Below, piece after piece: positions 36,520-48,431 of a stretch of DNA of 64,000 nt; the stretch's first letter is position 1, and each line of letters starts with the position of its first letter. The translations under genes and the position numbers were made by a program. The DNA lies in the NCBI GenBank assembly GCA_964036315.1, contig OZ038478.1:149600683-149664682 (forward strand). Reading direction: 5' to 3'. The notes below the pieces were generated by a model. It was not told where the DNA came from, made no database searches, and saw nothing but the letters and a program-made list of their open reading frames with translations. Origin of the DNA: Acanthosepion esculentum. Lineage: Eukaryota > Mollusca > Cephalopoda > Sepiida > Sepiidae.

Positions 36520-37225
36520 CCATCATTAATTCTGTGGAAAAATTTATGACATATTCGAAAAATAACAATTTTATTCCGATCTATATATCTGGTGTATATC
36601 AGATGGCTTAGACGAAATATAATTCTCTGTAAAATATATTTTTCTGCATAAATATGCGATAAGTTTCATTATTACATTATATGTATCGACAAACTTGCAA
36701 ATTATTTAAGGAAAATTAATTTTGTATTAAATATTTTATCACTACATTAACAATATGATGTATACTTATAGTGTTATACCAACCTTCATGCTTGTTCTAT
36801 TTTTGTAATAATATGTAGTATGGATTATTTTCAGAGATTCACTCTAGTGTGACGCGAGGAGTTCTATAACAGAATTGGATAGAAGCTATGCGTATCTCCG
36901 AAGCAAATATTTCCTAACAAACATCATTATTAACAATGATCTGTATGAGGCGTAATCTTCTATTTTCAAAGAGATATTTAGCACCACTGTAGAAGTATTT
37001 TTACAATGATGTTCACTCTGTACTAGGTCATTGTGTCACGCGAGGTAGACGGTTACATAGTAGAAAGTGCAGTTTATGTGGATTTTTTTAAATCGAGCTC
37101 ACCCTCAAACAAGGCAGTAATGTCACTAAAACGCATGGTTTACTGGGTATCGGAGAGTTAGAAGCAGGAGCATTTGCTAGGGAGCGAAAACAGAGGAAGA
37201 GTATTCAAGAGGAAAAAAGATAGCG
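36514..37225. other. Unassigned DNA
   Basis: No gene or repeat recognised. Confidence 0.45.
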
Positions 37226-37229
37226 AATG

Positions 37230-37905
37230 ACATTGCATTAACAATTTTGCAAATTAAGTTTGGCTAGAAAGCATTTAGCCGGAAGTGATTTTCACTGCGA
37301 GAAATGGGAGAAAAGAAAGTGTTAGCACAAAATTTGCAGTCATACCTAACCGGCTCAACGGTAATTTACTGAGATCACTTCGCCAGTCAAATACAGAGCT
37401 TAAAATCAATGAGTATAGGCACCATAGCAAATAGCTCATCCCAATATATACTATGACAGTTTTTCTAGAAAAGGCAAAGGGAGACAAACTTTAAGTGGTA
37501 GGAAAATGTCTAAAGCCGAGAGTCAATAATATTAATGGTTCTTCACTGAAGAAACTCTAGATAAATAGCAGGAGCATTGGACCATAGGTGGTAGCAATAT
37601 TCTAAGCATGAACGAATGGTAGGCATGAGCATAAAAATAGAGTCTTGAAAGAAATATTGTCTAGCACGACACAGTGAACCAACTTTCAATAATAGTCTTT
37701 CCACTTCATGTCAGCTGAAAACGTTAGCCCATGAAGGCGAGCGAGTCACTGTCCTGGAGGCTGGCATCACCCGTGCTGATAGAAGGCAGGTAGCGGTCTT
37801 TCCGATGAGTGATATAGAGCGGTTTAGTTTCAGAGCTGTTTAAAACAACGTGCTATTCTTTGCTCCATTTAACGACAGACTTCAGTTCTTATACTGTTTA
37901 CAGAA
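37230..37905 (-). pseudogene. Jockey/CR1-type LINE reverse transcriptase, C-terminal part
   Basis: From about 37900 down, the minus strand reads LKSVVKWSKE, then DRYLPSISTGDASLQDSDSL, the post-palm block of jockey/CR1-type ORF2. Next come RARQYFF, a TIRSCLEYCYHLWSNAPA-like piece and VRYDCKFCANTFFSPISR near 37320, the pattern before the usual RTSRLWNSLP end. Stops and shifts occur every 20 to 40 codons. No poly-A tail is identified. The frame 37275-37487 is part of this copy read in another frame. Confidence 0.6.
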
Positions 37906-37929
37906 AAAAAGGATTAAGTTCGGGTACAC

Positions 37930-38560
37930 GCGTGATTACTGTAACAGTGATAACATGAGGTACAAATGATCCAGGTAGGATAAGACAGCAGATACCATAG
38001 AAGGCGTTATATACATATCACTCAACAGTGACTCAGTTCTAGGTGGGAAGTTAGGCAGAGATATGAGGAAGATAACTGTTAGCCCTAGACGTGAACAGCT
38101 TAAGACTCTAGTTATAAGTGAAGCCTCCTGTTCGTAGTTGGTTCCACAAAGCAGCAGTTCGAGTGAAGAAGCTGTTCGAATTGAGCATACATCTCTGCAA
38201 TTGATCCTTCCCAAATATACAGCATTACTCCATTTTCTGTATTGTCTAGCTCTTTCACACGTAGAGGATAGCAAGAAGATTTAGGTAGTGGCAAGAGCGG
38301 CAGAGGGAATAGACATTTTTTCTCGGTATATTTAGCTTTGGATCGTATGTATGATTTCCCCGTGAGGTTTGGGTTGAGCTAAAAACTCAGTAGGCTCTCA
38401 AAGCAATGGGCTTCTTAAGAGAACACACGTCTTTCCCGATCGGTGGAAATTTAGGGTCCGCTCGGTGATTATGGAACGTCATTAATTTGGTTTTCAAGGC
38501 ATTGAATCTGACCAGCCTGTTTTCTCCCACTGAAATATTCAAGCTCAAACAGAGGAGATA
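37930..38560 (-). pseudogene. Second LINE C-terminal fragment
   Basis: The minus strand near 38155-38195 reads MLNSNSFFTRTAALWNQL, which matches the NSFFPRTSKLWNSLP end of LINE ORF2. LKLFTSRANSYLP follows where FKSxVNRYL is expected. Higher up, IQKME-C-IF (about 38230) resembles the MEYCSHIW box. It lies directly above the first LINE fragment on the same strand, so two 5'-truncated copies seem to be stacked. Similarity above 38300 is weak. The frame 37936-38274 is a different frame of the same remnant. Confidence 0.42.
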
Positions 38561-38564
38561 TCAG

Positions 38565-40063
38565 CTAACAACTCCGCTCATCTAGACTTTTACCTGATTC
38601 GACTACTTGGACCTCACAACTACATGCAGGCACCAATCCGTTAGGAAGGGCTGTTAATTGACAATATTCTCACAGTTATCTCACAGCCTGAGATCATTTA
38701 CAGCAGGTATGAGCCAATTACAGCCCGCCATAAAATTTGATATGGACGCCATGCTCTCTCATAGAATTTATAACTTACTGCCTGTCAGTATTATCAATCA
38801 GAGTATGAAAGGTAAAGAACTAACAAATGAAATTTCATATTTCATTAAAATATGGCAGTAACACTGTGTGGCCGCACTCTAGCAGTGTAACCCTGAGCAT
38901 GACCGTTTCCAGACAATTTCTAAAATCACTGCCTTTGAACCAGGCCTTCATACTACAGTCCAGATCTCAGTATCGCTCTTTACGTTAGTGCAAGCAAGTT
39001 ATATCTGAGATAAATAAAGTCTAAAATCTGAGTGAATTAACGTTCTTTTATGTCGGTCATAATCAGTAATAAATATATTTGGATACTTGGTCTTGTGACA
39101 CTTAACGTTTCTACTTTACTTTCTACTATAAAATGAATGTTGGCGTTATGTTCCTATTCATATGTTTTTAACTTAAATGAGGGTATACATTAATTACCTA
39201 TAATATGTAATGTTTAAGATTAACCTGAGATGTATTGATTTTTATTGTATACAAATATACAATTATGGCACAAGAACCAAAAGGGTGAATGGGCTGAGGC
39301 TGGTCTTCACTGACTATCTTATATTTACAACAAGATGCTATGCAGCGGCGGCGATCCTGCCCATACCTGAGATATTTTATAGCTTGCTGGAAGTTCGGTT
39401 CTCTTACACATATTTTACTTCATCTTATAAGGGGTTAAGATATGAGAGATCTTACCAAAATTACTCAGCCTATTTAAATGTATTTGTTATCCACGTGAAG
39501 AAATAAAAATATATCATGTGCAATAAAATTTTCAAAAGGTAGTTCATTTAAATTTAATTTTAATGGATCAAAATATGCCAAGCAAAATGGTTGGCCCTCA
39601 CGCATATTCCCATCAAATCTGGACCTCTTTGAGAAAAGTTTGAACACCCCTGCCGTAGAGTAAACCTCGGTGTCACACCTTAGATAAGGCATTTGTAATA
39701 TTTATGTGCTCGTCCTTGAGATATACGATACGACGTGTTTCACTGAATATGTGAGTAAAGCGAGTTAGGATATCTGCAGTGGAACGAGCCTAACGAAATG
39801 TGTAATAATTTCGCTTGTCGGAGTTAGCTCCTCCTCAGTTCCTTAATCCTTCAACAGGGTCTCTCTCCCCTGGCTATAAATACTGGCTGACCCTTCGCCT
39901 CAACCTCTTTTTTACCACTTAGGCCTTGGGCCGCCACCTCGCGTGGAGATGGAGTAAATCGGGCTTTTCAACTAAAACACCAATATGTGACCTCTCACAG
40001 ATACAGCGTTTCCCAAATTCTGGGAACACGCTAAGAACAATACACGTATGTACGAACACTCAC

Positions 40064-40099
<36 letters not shown>

Positions 40100-42716
40100 T
40101 TCCCCCACACAAGCACTATGTAACTGCCTGTCTTTGTAACTTGTTATTAATATATATTTTTTTACACATATATATCGGTCTTGTTTGTTTTTCTTTGTCT
40201 TCTTTGGACTTAATTAAAGTCCAACATTCTCATGTAGCTGGACCGGCTAGCAGGAAATTTTAACCTTCTGATATCTCTTTACATCTTCAACCCACGGTCC
40301 ACTACACGCTCAATGCATCAGCCGGATAACGCTAAAACCAAGACAGCGTATAACTACAGCACATTTAATGTAGAAACTAACAGCCAAGCAAAGAAAATAC
40401 AACTGTGATATCATGGGTGTAAATGTATCGCTTACACAGAAATCAAGATAACATAACTACTTCCTGAGTCAAGAATGTGTTAACGCTCTGAAGCTAGGTA
40501 AGGAGACAAGTTTTCTTATATATGAAAACTAAAAACACTGGCTGAAGTGGATTACATAGGTTGCTCAAAAGAAATATGATTAACATATATCATAAAACTA
40601 TACAGTTATAATTATATCTCAGGTGTCTTTGGAACATCGACGTTATAATTCAAGAACTCTCGAATAATCATTAATGCTTAAAGTTATCTAAAAACTGTAG
40701 ACGATAAATTACAGATTCACATGCATATGCATATTTGCAGCACGTTTATGCACAATGATGCCAGTTTTCACCAAACAAACTAAAATGATAAGAAATGAAG
40801 TATCAACATACCTGCTTACTTCTCTAAATGGCTATCTCTTCCCACGCGATGTTTGAAAATGAAAGATTGTTTTGTTCAGGTAAATTAACATTAGTCAAAT
40901 TTCTATTTTATTAAACACTCTACGAATATATACCTGGTACCGTTCAAACAACTTAGATATTTAAAAATGTTATAATTGTCGAATTTGTTCATAATTTTTG
41001 TTTTTTTTATTTCAGAACTTAGATTAATTCAGAAGAATTATCATTGACAAAAATACACAACTGAAAATGAATCAAAATCTAGGGATTTTGTTTTGGTTGT
41101 AATGACACTTTAACTCAGAAATTTTATGGCAACCACTTTCTTCTGATCTAACGACACCCAACTCTCATCTAACCCTAACCCTCTCGAGATAACTTAAGGA
41201 TAGTATATGCAGAAATTCGTTAAGTTATTTAAAACTAGACGTATGGCGTAGAAGATGGAAATTATTGACGTGGCATATTTTTTAGGAATAAGTACGAATA
41301 AATTTCCTTAAAATGTGTTTAAATTCCATTCTATATTAAACAATGTTTGAATAATAAAAATTGAAATTGCTAGATTTTTAAATCCCTAGGTGACCATTTC
41401 TACACCCTTTATGCTCTTTAAATTAGTAAAAATATATTACACGCTGTTGTAGTTTATTTTAAGAAATCTGTACACAAAAGTCTATGTCTTTATAAGTACA
41501 TGTTTACATGTAAAATTCTGTTTATATTAATTAAATCATCTAAATCCTTAACAATGATATGATGTTTAGTGTGTAAATATTGTTAAGTAGAATTAATTCG
41601 CAAAGGTATTCTCATATTATTATTGCTACATATTTATATATCAATGGCAAACATTATGTAAAGTCACATATAGTGATAGATAATACCTAATAAGTACTTC
41701 TTTCATCGCAGAAAATTCCATTTCGGTAGGATTACAATTATGAGCTAACGGTATAGAAATTATGTAGTTGTTTTAACGTAATGAAAATATAATGTATAAA
41801 CCTGAAGCTTTGAAGAAGTATGTGGAATCAAGCAAAGGCATAAAATTAAAGGTAAGTGAAAATGCATTTGATAGTAAAGCTCAGAGTAAAAAGAAAAGAA
41901 ATTTCAGTGTATAGGAAAGATGTGAAACAATTAAAGTAGAATACAACATATAAATATAAGATTTTTTCGGAAAGAAAGAATTTATTCACAAAATGGACGG
42001 GGATTGTGTCAAGGCGAAATGTGCTTCGGAAATGAATGAAGAAAATAATATATAGTTTGAAAATGGTGGTAATGAAAAGAGTGTATCGCATAAGGGAATC
42101 TAAGTAAAAAGTGGTACAGATTGAAGATGTCATTGAATACGAAAATGGAAGTGAAATAATTATCGCTGCTGAAAGGAGAGCAGGAAAAATAGCATTGTTG
42201 AAATATTTTGAGGGATGAAATGAGTTGTTAAATGAAATGCAAAAACAAATTTAAATATGGAAAGAAAATAAAACATTAATTAAAATGCAAGTAGAAAATG
42301 ACAAGCCCGAATTCATGGTAGAATCTAAAAAAGCTGAAATGTAAGTTAAGACAAAAGAACAACGACGAAGTAAAAAGAGTAGATAAGAAATGTAAAGAAA
42401 TGAGTAGTTAAAAAAATCAGTATCGAGGACAAAAAATGAAACTATGTATAAAGTCTTCAATTTCCATGTTGCTAAAACGTTTTTCATGTTATTTGAAAGC
42501 GTTCGAAAATAACAAAATTTCAAACGGAAATTTCACATTATTTGGAAGATAAACATAACATATTCTTCCTCCCGAAGTATGCACAAGCATGTTCCGTATT
42601 GTACTAATTTCAAACTATACTGAGTTTAGACAGATATGCAACTCCTGAAAATTTGTACTTCTCTCCTTGATAGAATTCGCAAATACTGCATCGACTGTGG
42701 ATATATAAGTGTAACC
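38565..42716. other. Unassigned DNA, no gene seen
   Basis: About 4.1 kb. (CA)n lies at 40066-40097. CTATAAATA at 39874-39882 sits in a CT-rich, GC-richer patch (about 39830-39960) that could be an LTR promoter, without other support. Frames at 39210-39506 and 39474-39692, and minus frames at 41846-42133 and 42251-42523, are unrecognised. Confidence 0.45.
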
Positions 42717-42861
42717 CGTATATAAGAGAGATTTTTTCTGGTCCCAAATTATAGCCATACTTACCTAAACAAAATAGACCAAACCAGGATATAAGAGAAA
42801 CACGGATATAAGAGACTTCTTCTCCGGTCCCAACAACACTCTTATATCCGGGTTACACTGT
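42717..42861. mobile_element. Pogo/Tigger-type MITE (145 bp)
   Basis: The left end AGTGTAACCCGTATATAAGAG and the right end, complement CAGTGTAACCCGGATATAAG, are terminal inverted repeats of about 23 bp with 2 or 3 mismatches. A TA follows the right end and TA lies close to the left end, fitting a TA target. The inside repeats GGATATAAGAGA and CTGGTCCC/CCGGTCCC words. It has no coding capacity. The CAGTGTAACC start resembles pogo-group ends. Confidence 0.7.
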
Positions 42862-43015
42862 ATTAGTGTTCCCCCGAAATACTATATTCAGGTTTAAGTA
42901 TCACATTGCAAGATATAAATATATCATCCTAAAATTTATTTCTTTTTACAAGATAGATGCTATTTTCAAGAATAAAGAAATGCATTATTTTTGCTTATAT
43001 ATCAGTGAGTTTTCA

Positions 43016-43069
<54 letters not shown>

Positions 43070-44518
43070 TTTTTAAAAACTTTTCATCCCAAGCAAGGCG
43101 AGGGTGCCATCAGCATGCAAGGGTTTAGAGGAAGTGGGAGCAAGAATAAAATGGTGTGAGAGAGGAAAGAAGGAAGAGAAGGTTGTGGAATAGATCAAGG
43201 CATCTGGAGATGTGGATTGACATTGCATTTGAATAATCGGAGATTATAGAAGCAATAAGAGGAAAGGAAGTCCATAGGTGGGAATTGCGAGACATGAGAC
43301 TATTGGAGTAGAAGAAACGGCTGCATTTAAACGTTTCGGCACTGAATGGGTGGGACCGAGATGACGACCTAGTGGCACGTTTACATTCATGCAGTTTTTG
43401 AACTAGTGAAAATAGTTCCTTGGAGCAGTTAACGAGAATTTATTTGTAGAAAGACAGAGAGTCGGCGGCACGTCTGTGAGTGAGCAACTGTAAACGAGAT
43501 GCCAGATCAGGGCCAACCACATTACATATTCGTCTCTGGATTTTGACGAGGACCCTAAGACGTAAAGCGGAGGCTTCAAGCCATAAATGACATCAATATT
43601 CCATGCAAGCGCGAATGGTTGATTTATAGATTTGAAGGATGGACTCGGGCGAGAAAAAATCGGTCGTGAGAAAGGGACTGATGGAGAATCCGTTAAGGAC
43701 GCGTTTAATTCACGAATGAAAAAAGAAATAGATGTCCATGATGCCACAAAAAATAAATAATTAAAATCCAAAAATCAGGTAGCATACAATGAAAGGCATA
43801 TATAAGCAATAAAGACACATTCATTAATAGAGACATATACATATACACACACACACACACACACAAAGATAAAAGTTTGAAAGTGTTATTGAATGAATGC
43901 AGACAGACAATTAAAATATTACTTAAGTGGGCAAAGATATATAGATGAAAAGAGGGTGCAATATATAAAATATAAGAGGGGTAGAATAGGAAAACAAATA
44001 ATCAGCAATGAAAAATGCAATCAAAAAAGACAGTTAAATCTATAGAAATAGACTAAAAACATAAATATATACGCATACAAACATGAAATAACCCAAATTC
44101 AAATGCCCAGTCAAAATGTGACACATAAAATAAAATAAAAGAAGCTAATATATAAACAAAGAAAAAATAAACAAAAATATATACAAATATCTCATATATA
44201 CTTATATACACGGGTACAAACATATAACAATATGTATAAATTCACACATAAGTATGTGTGCACACATGCATCTACACAAATCGATACATACATAAATATA
44301 TATATATATATATATATGTATGTATTGAATTGAATATATGGGGAAAATGTAGGACTTCATAGATTTCCTGAGGCATTATGGTGTATGAGGTAAGAATGTT
44401 AAATTAGAATGAGTTGTTTTGGAGAGAGCAGTATTGTTTGCTTGATTGGGTCAGTGTTTGTGGCTAGCTAAGTTTTTTTAAGACAGAAGATGAGCATCCT
44501 TTTCTTCTCTCCACTTTT
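42862..44518. other. Unassigned DNA; GC-richer repeat-like patch
   Basis: (TA)n lies at 43018-43067 and (CA)n at 43845-43865. The block 43080-43760 is richer in G and C than its surroundings and looks transposon-derived. It contains a 122-residue minus frame (43403-43771) with no domain I can name. The rest is A-rich. Confidence 0.45.
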
Positions 44519-44519
44519 T

Positions 44520-44822
44520 TGGCCTTGTGCCGTATTTGTACTTTTGTGCAATAAATATTAACGGTGATATAGACTGTTTTACTGAGGCTGCTCGCAGCTC
44601 CTGTCCAACTCTCTGCTTTTGGCAAAGAGGAACATGGACGAGCCTGTGCCAAAGGACAGATTTTCGTCCGTGGAGGTACACAGACGCGAACCCGTTTATG
44701 CGTGTTCTACGAGGACTTTTGGCCATGCATACGGGCTCGGAGGATCCACGTTAAACTCGGCCTTGTGCCACATATATCACTCGTGGGAAGGCTGTTAAAT
44801 ATGAATGGTGATATAGAGTGAA
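44520..44822. repeat. Imperfect direct repeat before the Ty3-like element
   Basis: GGCCTTGTGCC followed within 60 bp by GGTGATATAGA-TG occurs at about 44521-44577 and again at 44760-44821. It may be remains of LTR sequence upstream of the primer-binding site, but no matching copy is seen after 51470. Confidence 0.45.
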
Positions 44823-44949
44823 CACTGTTCAAACTATACACACTCCAAAGTCGGGTAACACAATTCAGTTGTATTTACTGTTGAATACACTATTTATCTG
44901 CCATCTCTTGTTCTGTTATTCCTTAACCAATTACATGGTCACAAAATCT

Positions 44950-44970
44950 TGGCAACGAAGGGCTCGAAGA
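44950..44970 (+). other. Probable primer-binding site of the Ty3-like element
   Basis: TGGCAACGAAGGGCTCG begins with TGG, the complement of a tRNA CCA end, and resembles the TGGCAACGAGG sites of Mag-like Ty3 elements. It lies about 900 bp before the clear gag frame. The LTR end just before it is not obvious. Confidence 0.4.
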
Positions 44971-45009
44971 AAAGGTTTTCTAGTGTCTACAAACTGGTGA
45001 AGAAAGAAA

Positions 45010-46345
45010 CTCTACGTCAAAAGGATATCCAGTTTTAATTACTACACTGTCAGTGAAAAGCAAAGAAGAAATGCCGTAAGACAATAGGATTTCTACAACT
45101 TCAATTCAGTGGTTGCGAAGAAGGTTGGTGAATCTTGTTATTTTTTCCAACAGGACAGTAAATGAACTCAATAAGTCAAGCAGACTTATTGTTTTCGCTA
45201 ATAGCGTAAAAAAATTACCCACTTTCTCGGTTTTAAATTTTTCTGGAAAACAATGGTTCAAGTCAAGCAGTTTTATTGTTGGGTGAAGTTAAAATAAAAA
45301 TAATTTTTTGTACCACCGCATTAAAGCGGATAAATTTAAAAGTCCAATTCTAGAGTTGATAAATCATCAGCAGGAACTCCTGTTGGAAAATAAATTCCAA
45401 GAAAAACAAGAGAAATTCCAACTAGAACCAGCCGAATTGCGTTTGCAAAATGAAAAAGAAAATTAAAAACTGCACCTAGAAAAGTTAGACAACAGAAGCT
45501 TGAGGAATTGCTCCTTAAAACATAGAATGAGCAAAGGCTCTTATCCAATAAAAGACAATATGAGGATAGCGAGAACGCGTTCTCTCCAAATGCTATATCG
45601 AGTGCTACTGAAATCTTCACGTTCCCAACTGAAAATGAAATTACTTTTGCGTCGTACTTTAATCGTTACGAGGACGTATACAATCAGGATTGTTCAAATT
45701 GGGCTGACCAGAAAAAGGTTCTCCTACTCCTCAGGAAATTAGGCACAACAGAATATATTAAGTTTGTTAACTATATTTTGCCAAAGAAAACAAGCGACTT
45801 GAAATATAAAGGGGTGGTTCAATAATTAACGGAACACTTCAGTCCCAAAACGTCATTGTTCCACAATCGTTGGAAATGCATGAATCTCACCCGTAAACAA
45901 GACGAGGATTATACTGCTTTTGCGAGTGTAGTCAACAAACACAGCGATGATTTCAAATTGGCAGAGTTACGCGCCAATAATTTTAAATGCGTGATTTTCG
46001 TTCAGGTTTTGATTTCAGCGAAAGACGCCGAAATACGTCATAGGGTGCTCAACAACCTTGAAAACGAGCCCGACGTTACGTTACAGCAAGTTGTCGAAGA
46101 TTTCCAACGTTTCGTGAGCCTTAGACAGAATTCGAAGAAACATCGAACAGAGTGGCGTGACTAACATTAAAAAAATACGCAAAAGAAAATTTAAAATGAG
46201 CCAATCAAAAAAATAATACGTTACTTTGCCTTCAAGACCATGTTTTAGGTATGGTCAATTAAACTGGAATACAGATTGTCCTTTTAAAGTTAAAAAATGT
46301 TTTAATTGTAATAAAATGGGACACAAATGTTCTCACTGCAGGATT
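45010..46345 (+). pseudogene. Ty3-like gag (capsid and zinc knuckle)
   Basis: A coiled, glutamine- and lysine-rich segment near 45340-45540 is followed by a capsid-like region (about 45600-46160). In it, the frame 45856-46164 reads RWKCMNLTRKQDEDYTAFAS through DFQRFVSLRQNSKK. A CX2CX4HX4C knuckle (CFNCNKMGHKCSHC) is intact at 46298-46339. A preceding knuckle-like stretch has lost a cysteine. Capsid and knuckle are in different frames. The protein would package element RNA. Resemblance is to the Mag branch of Ty3-like elements. Dead through stops and shifts. Confidence 0.75.
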
Positions 46346-46399
46346 AAGAGCAAGACAAGATTTTTTTTATTAATCTACCAAGTCTTATGAACCAGAATG

Positions 46400-46740
46400 T
46401 GCAGTAGCATCAGAAAATATACAGAAGTTCAAATATGTAACAAAAAATATACGGCTACAGCTAGATTCAGGTTCAGACTTATACATAATTATCAAACGTG
46501 GAAGAAATTGGTTAAGCCGACTGTAAAAATGAAAGGAAACGCAAAACAGTAACTGGCGACACTATTAAGTTTATTGGTGAACTTATAACGAACGTGTCAT
46601 TCAAAGGTAAAACTTTAAAACTTAATGTGTATATTATGAAGAATACGGGTAATCTGTTTGGGACTGATTGGTTAGAACAGTTTCAACTTTGGGATATGTT
46701 TATTAACTCATGTCAGAGTCGAGAATCTGTCTAACGAAAC
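46400..46740 (+). pseudogene. Ty3-like aspartic protease
   Basis: LQLDSGSDLYII puts the catalytic DSG at 46464-46472, intact. After a frameshift, KFIGELITNVSFKGKTLKL and NLFGTDWLEQFQLWD give the flap and the C-terminal GxDWL block typical of retropepsins. It follows gag directly, as expected for the order gag-protease-RT. Confidence 0.7.
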
Positions 46741-46849
46741 ACAAAAGCTGAAAGGTGAACTTTAAAAAGTTTCCCGGCGTTTTCAGTAAAGACTAGGAAA
46801 ATGCGCTAAAATGTCTGCTATGTTTGAGTTAAAGTCAGATGTTAATCCA

Positions 46850-47600
46850 TTTTTTAAAAAATAAGGTAGCGTTCCATTTGCCTCGGTAAATCAGACTGGC
46901 GAAGAATTGAATCGTCTTGAGGAAATGGGAGGTCTGACAAAGGTAGAATACAACGAATAGGCATCCCCCACAGTTTATATTAAAAAGAAGAGCAGGGAAG
47001 TTCGTGTATGCGGTGACTTCTCGGCGAGGCTGAACAGCACCCTAACGGATCACCCTTATCCTCTTCCAGGTTCAGAGGAGTTATTCGCTAAGCTCAGTGG
47101 GGGAAAAATTTATCTGAGATTGATTTAAGTGATGAATATCTACAAATACCCGTGGACGAGGAATGCTCGAAGCTCCTTTGTATAAATACCCACAAGGGTT
47201 TATACAAATTTCTAAGACTTCCGTTCGGGGTGAATGTACCTCCATTTTTCAACAGATGTTAATGGACACGATGTAAATGGTCTGCATTTTGCTGTGGCCT
47301 ATCTCGATGAAGTCCAAATGAAAAGTAAGAGCATCGAGGAGCACAAATCGCACGTCTGGCATGTGTACACGAGAATCCATTATTACGGATTCAAGCTAAA
47401 GAACGTGATCTATGAGTTTTTTTTCCTGGAGAGAATCAAGTACTTGGGGCAAATAATTGACAAAAATGGAAGACGTCCCGACCCAAATATGGTAACGGTA
47501 ATAAAGAATATGCCAACACCAGAAAATGTTTTGGCTTTGCAAAGTTTTCTAGGTTTTGCGAATTATTATAAAGTTTTTTGTTCCAGAAATTCAGTTTAAG
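46850..47600 (+). pseudogene. Ty3-like reverse transcriptase
   Basis: Blocks appear in RT order: ASPTVYIKKKSREVRVCGDF, LPGSEELFAKLSGGK, FRLPFG-like sequence across a frameshift, then the open frame 47234-47599. There the catalytic box YxDD reads YLDE (47300-47311), so the second aspartate is glutamate. FLERIKYLGQIIDKNGRRPD and LQSFLGFANYY complete the thumb side. Several frameshifts lie upstream. The YLDE change would by itself cripple polymerase activity. Confidence 0.8.
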
Positions 47601-47975
47601 AGCTCCAATCAATGGATTATTGAGAAAAGACAGAGTGGGGATGGACAACCGAATGCCAGGAAGTATTTGAGAAAATAAAGGATGTCCTTACATCAGATCT
47701 GTTCCTGACTCATTACGATCCAAACCTTGACATCATTGTAGCCAGCGATACTAGCTCTTACGGTATGGGGGCGTGCATTTTACATAATCTAAAGGATGGA
47801 TAGATAAAGCCAACTGCCCATGTATCTAGGACGCTATAACCAGCTGAAAGGGGTTACTCTCAAATAGAAGCATTAGGAATCATTTTTGCTGTAACTAAAT
47901 TCCAGAGATTTATTCACAGAAGGCACTTTGTGTTGCAGACAAACCATCGTCCACTTCTTACTATATTTGGTTAAA
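47600..47975 (+). pseudogene. Ty3-like RNase H
   Basis: FEKIKDVLTSDLFLTHYDPN leads to IIVASDTSSYGMGACILHN (about 47730-47790), the first catalytic part of Ty3-type RNase [21 protein letters not shown] and [16 protein letters not shown] follow, where TDHKPL is usual. In-frame stops occur at the GK and P positions. It continues the RT without a gap. Confidence 0.75.
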
Positions 47976-48039
47976 AAATATGCCGCTAACACATACAGCT
48001 AATAGACTGCAAAGATAGGGAACCATTCTCCTCAATTAC

Positions 48040-48430
48040 AAAATGGAGTTTCTCCCATCTACTACAATCTGCCACATAGACGGGTTAGCGAGATTCATAC
48101 CTAAAAATGCTGAAAACCTGGAAGACAGAGACAATTCGGCCAAAAGAACAGAGGTCGAAGTAAAAAGGACTTTGTGCAATACTGTCAGAGAGCTTCCAAT
48201 TATAATCAACGAAATAATAGACAAAGCGACCGAGGATGACTTCATAAAGGCAATAACGCACTCATTAAAAAGCAAAGACCGCTATATTTCAGAAGTTTAC
48301 TCTCTCTGTAACGACATATTAATGTACGGAGACAGATTAGTAATCCCATCTAAACTTCAGAGTAAAACACTAAAGGAATTCCATGTTGGCCATCCGGGAA
48401 CTAAAAGGATAAAGATTTATGTTTACTTAG
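48040..48430 (+). pseudogene. Ty3-like integrase N-terminal part
   Basis: The open frame 48043-48468 begins MEFLPSTTICHIDGLARF, the RNase H-integrase linker. It contains DRLVIPSKLQSKTLKEFHVG and HPGTKRIK, the first half of the HHCC zinc module. Coding similarity ends at YVY near 48425, where the original would continue WPNMDKDIE. That part is found only after 50545. Confidence 0.75.
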
Positions 48431-48431
48431 G

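Noticed and set aside
39640..39660. GAACACCCCTG resembling a hAT transposon end
   Set aside because: No partner end or target duplication could be found.
39874..39882. CTATAAATA as a promoter
   Set aside because: A single TATA word in AT-rich DNA without a gene or LTR ends is not enough.
41168..41184. Telomere-like CTAACCCTAACCCT
   Set aside because: Only two units, inside AT-rich DNA; expected by chance.
43403..43771. 122-residue minus-strand open frame
   Set aside because: I recognise no domain. It lies in a repeat-like patch and codon bias cannot be judged, so I do not call it a gene.
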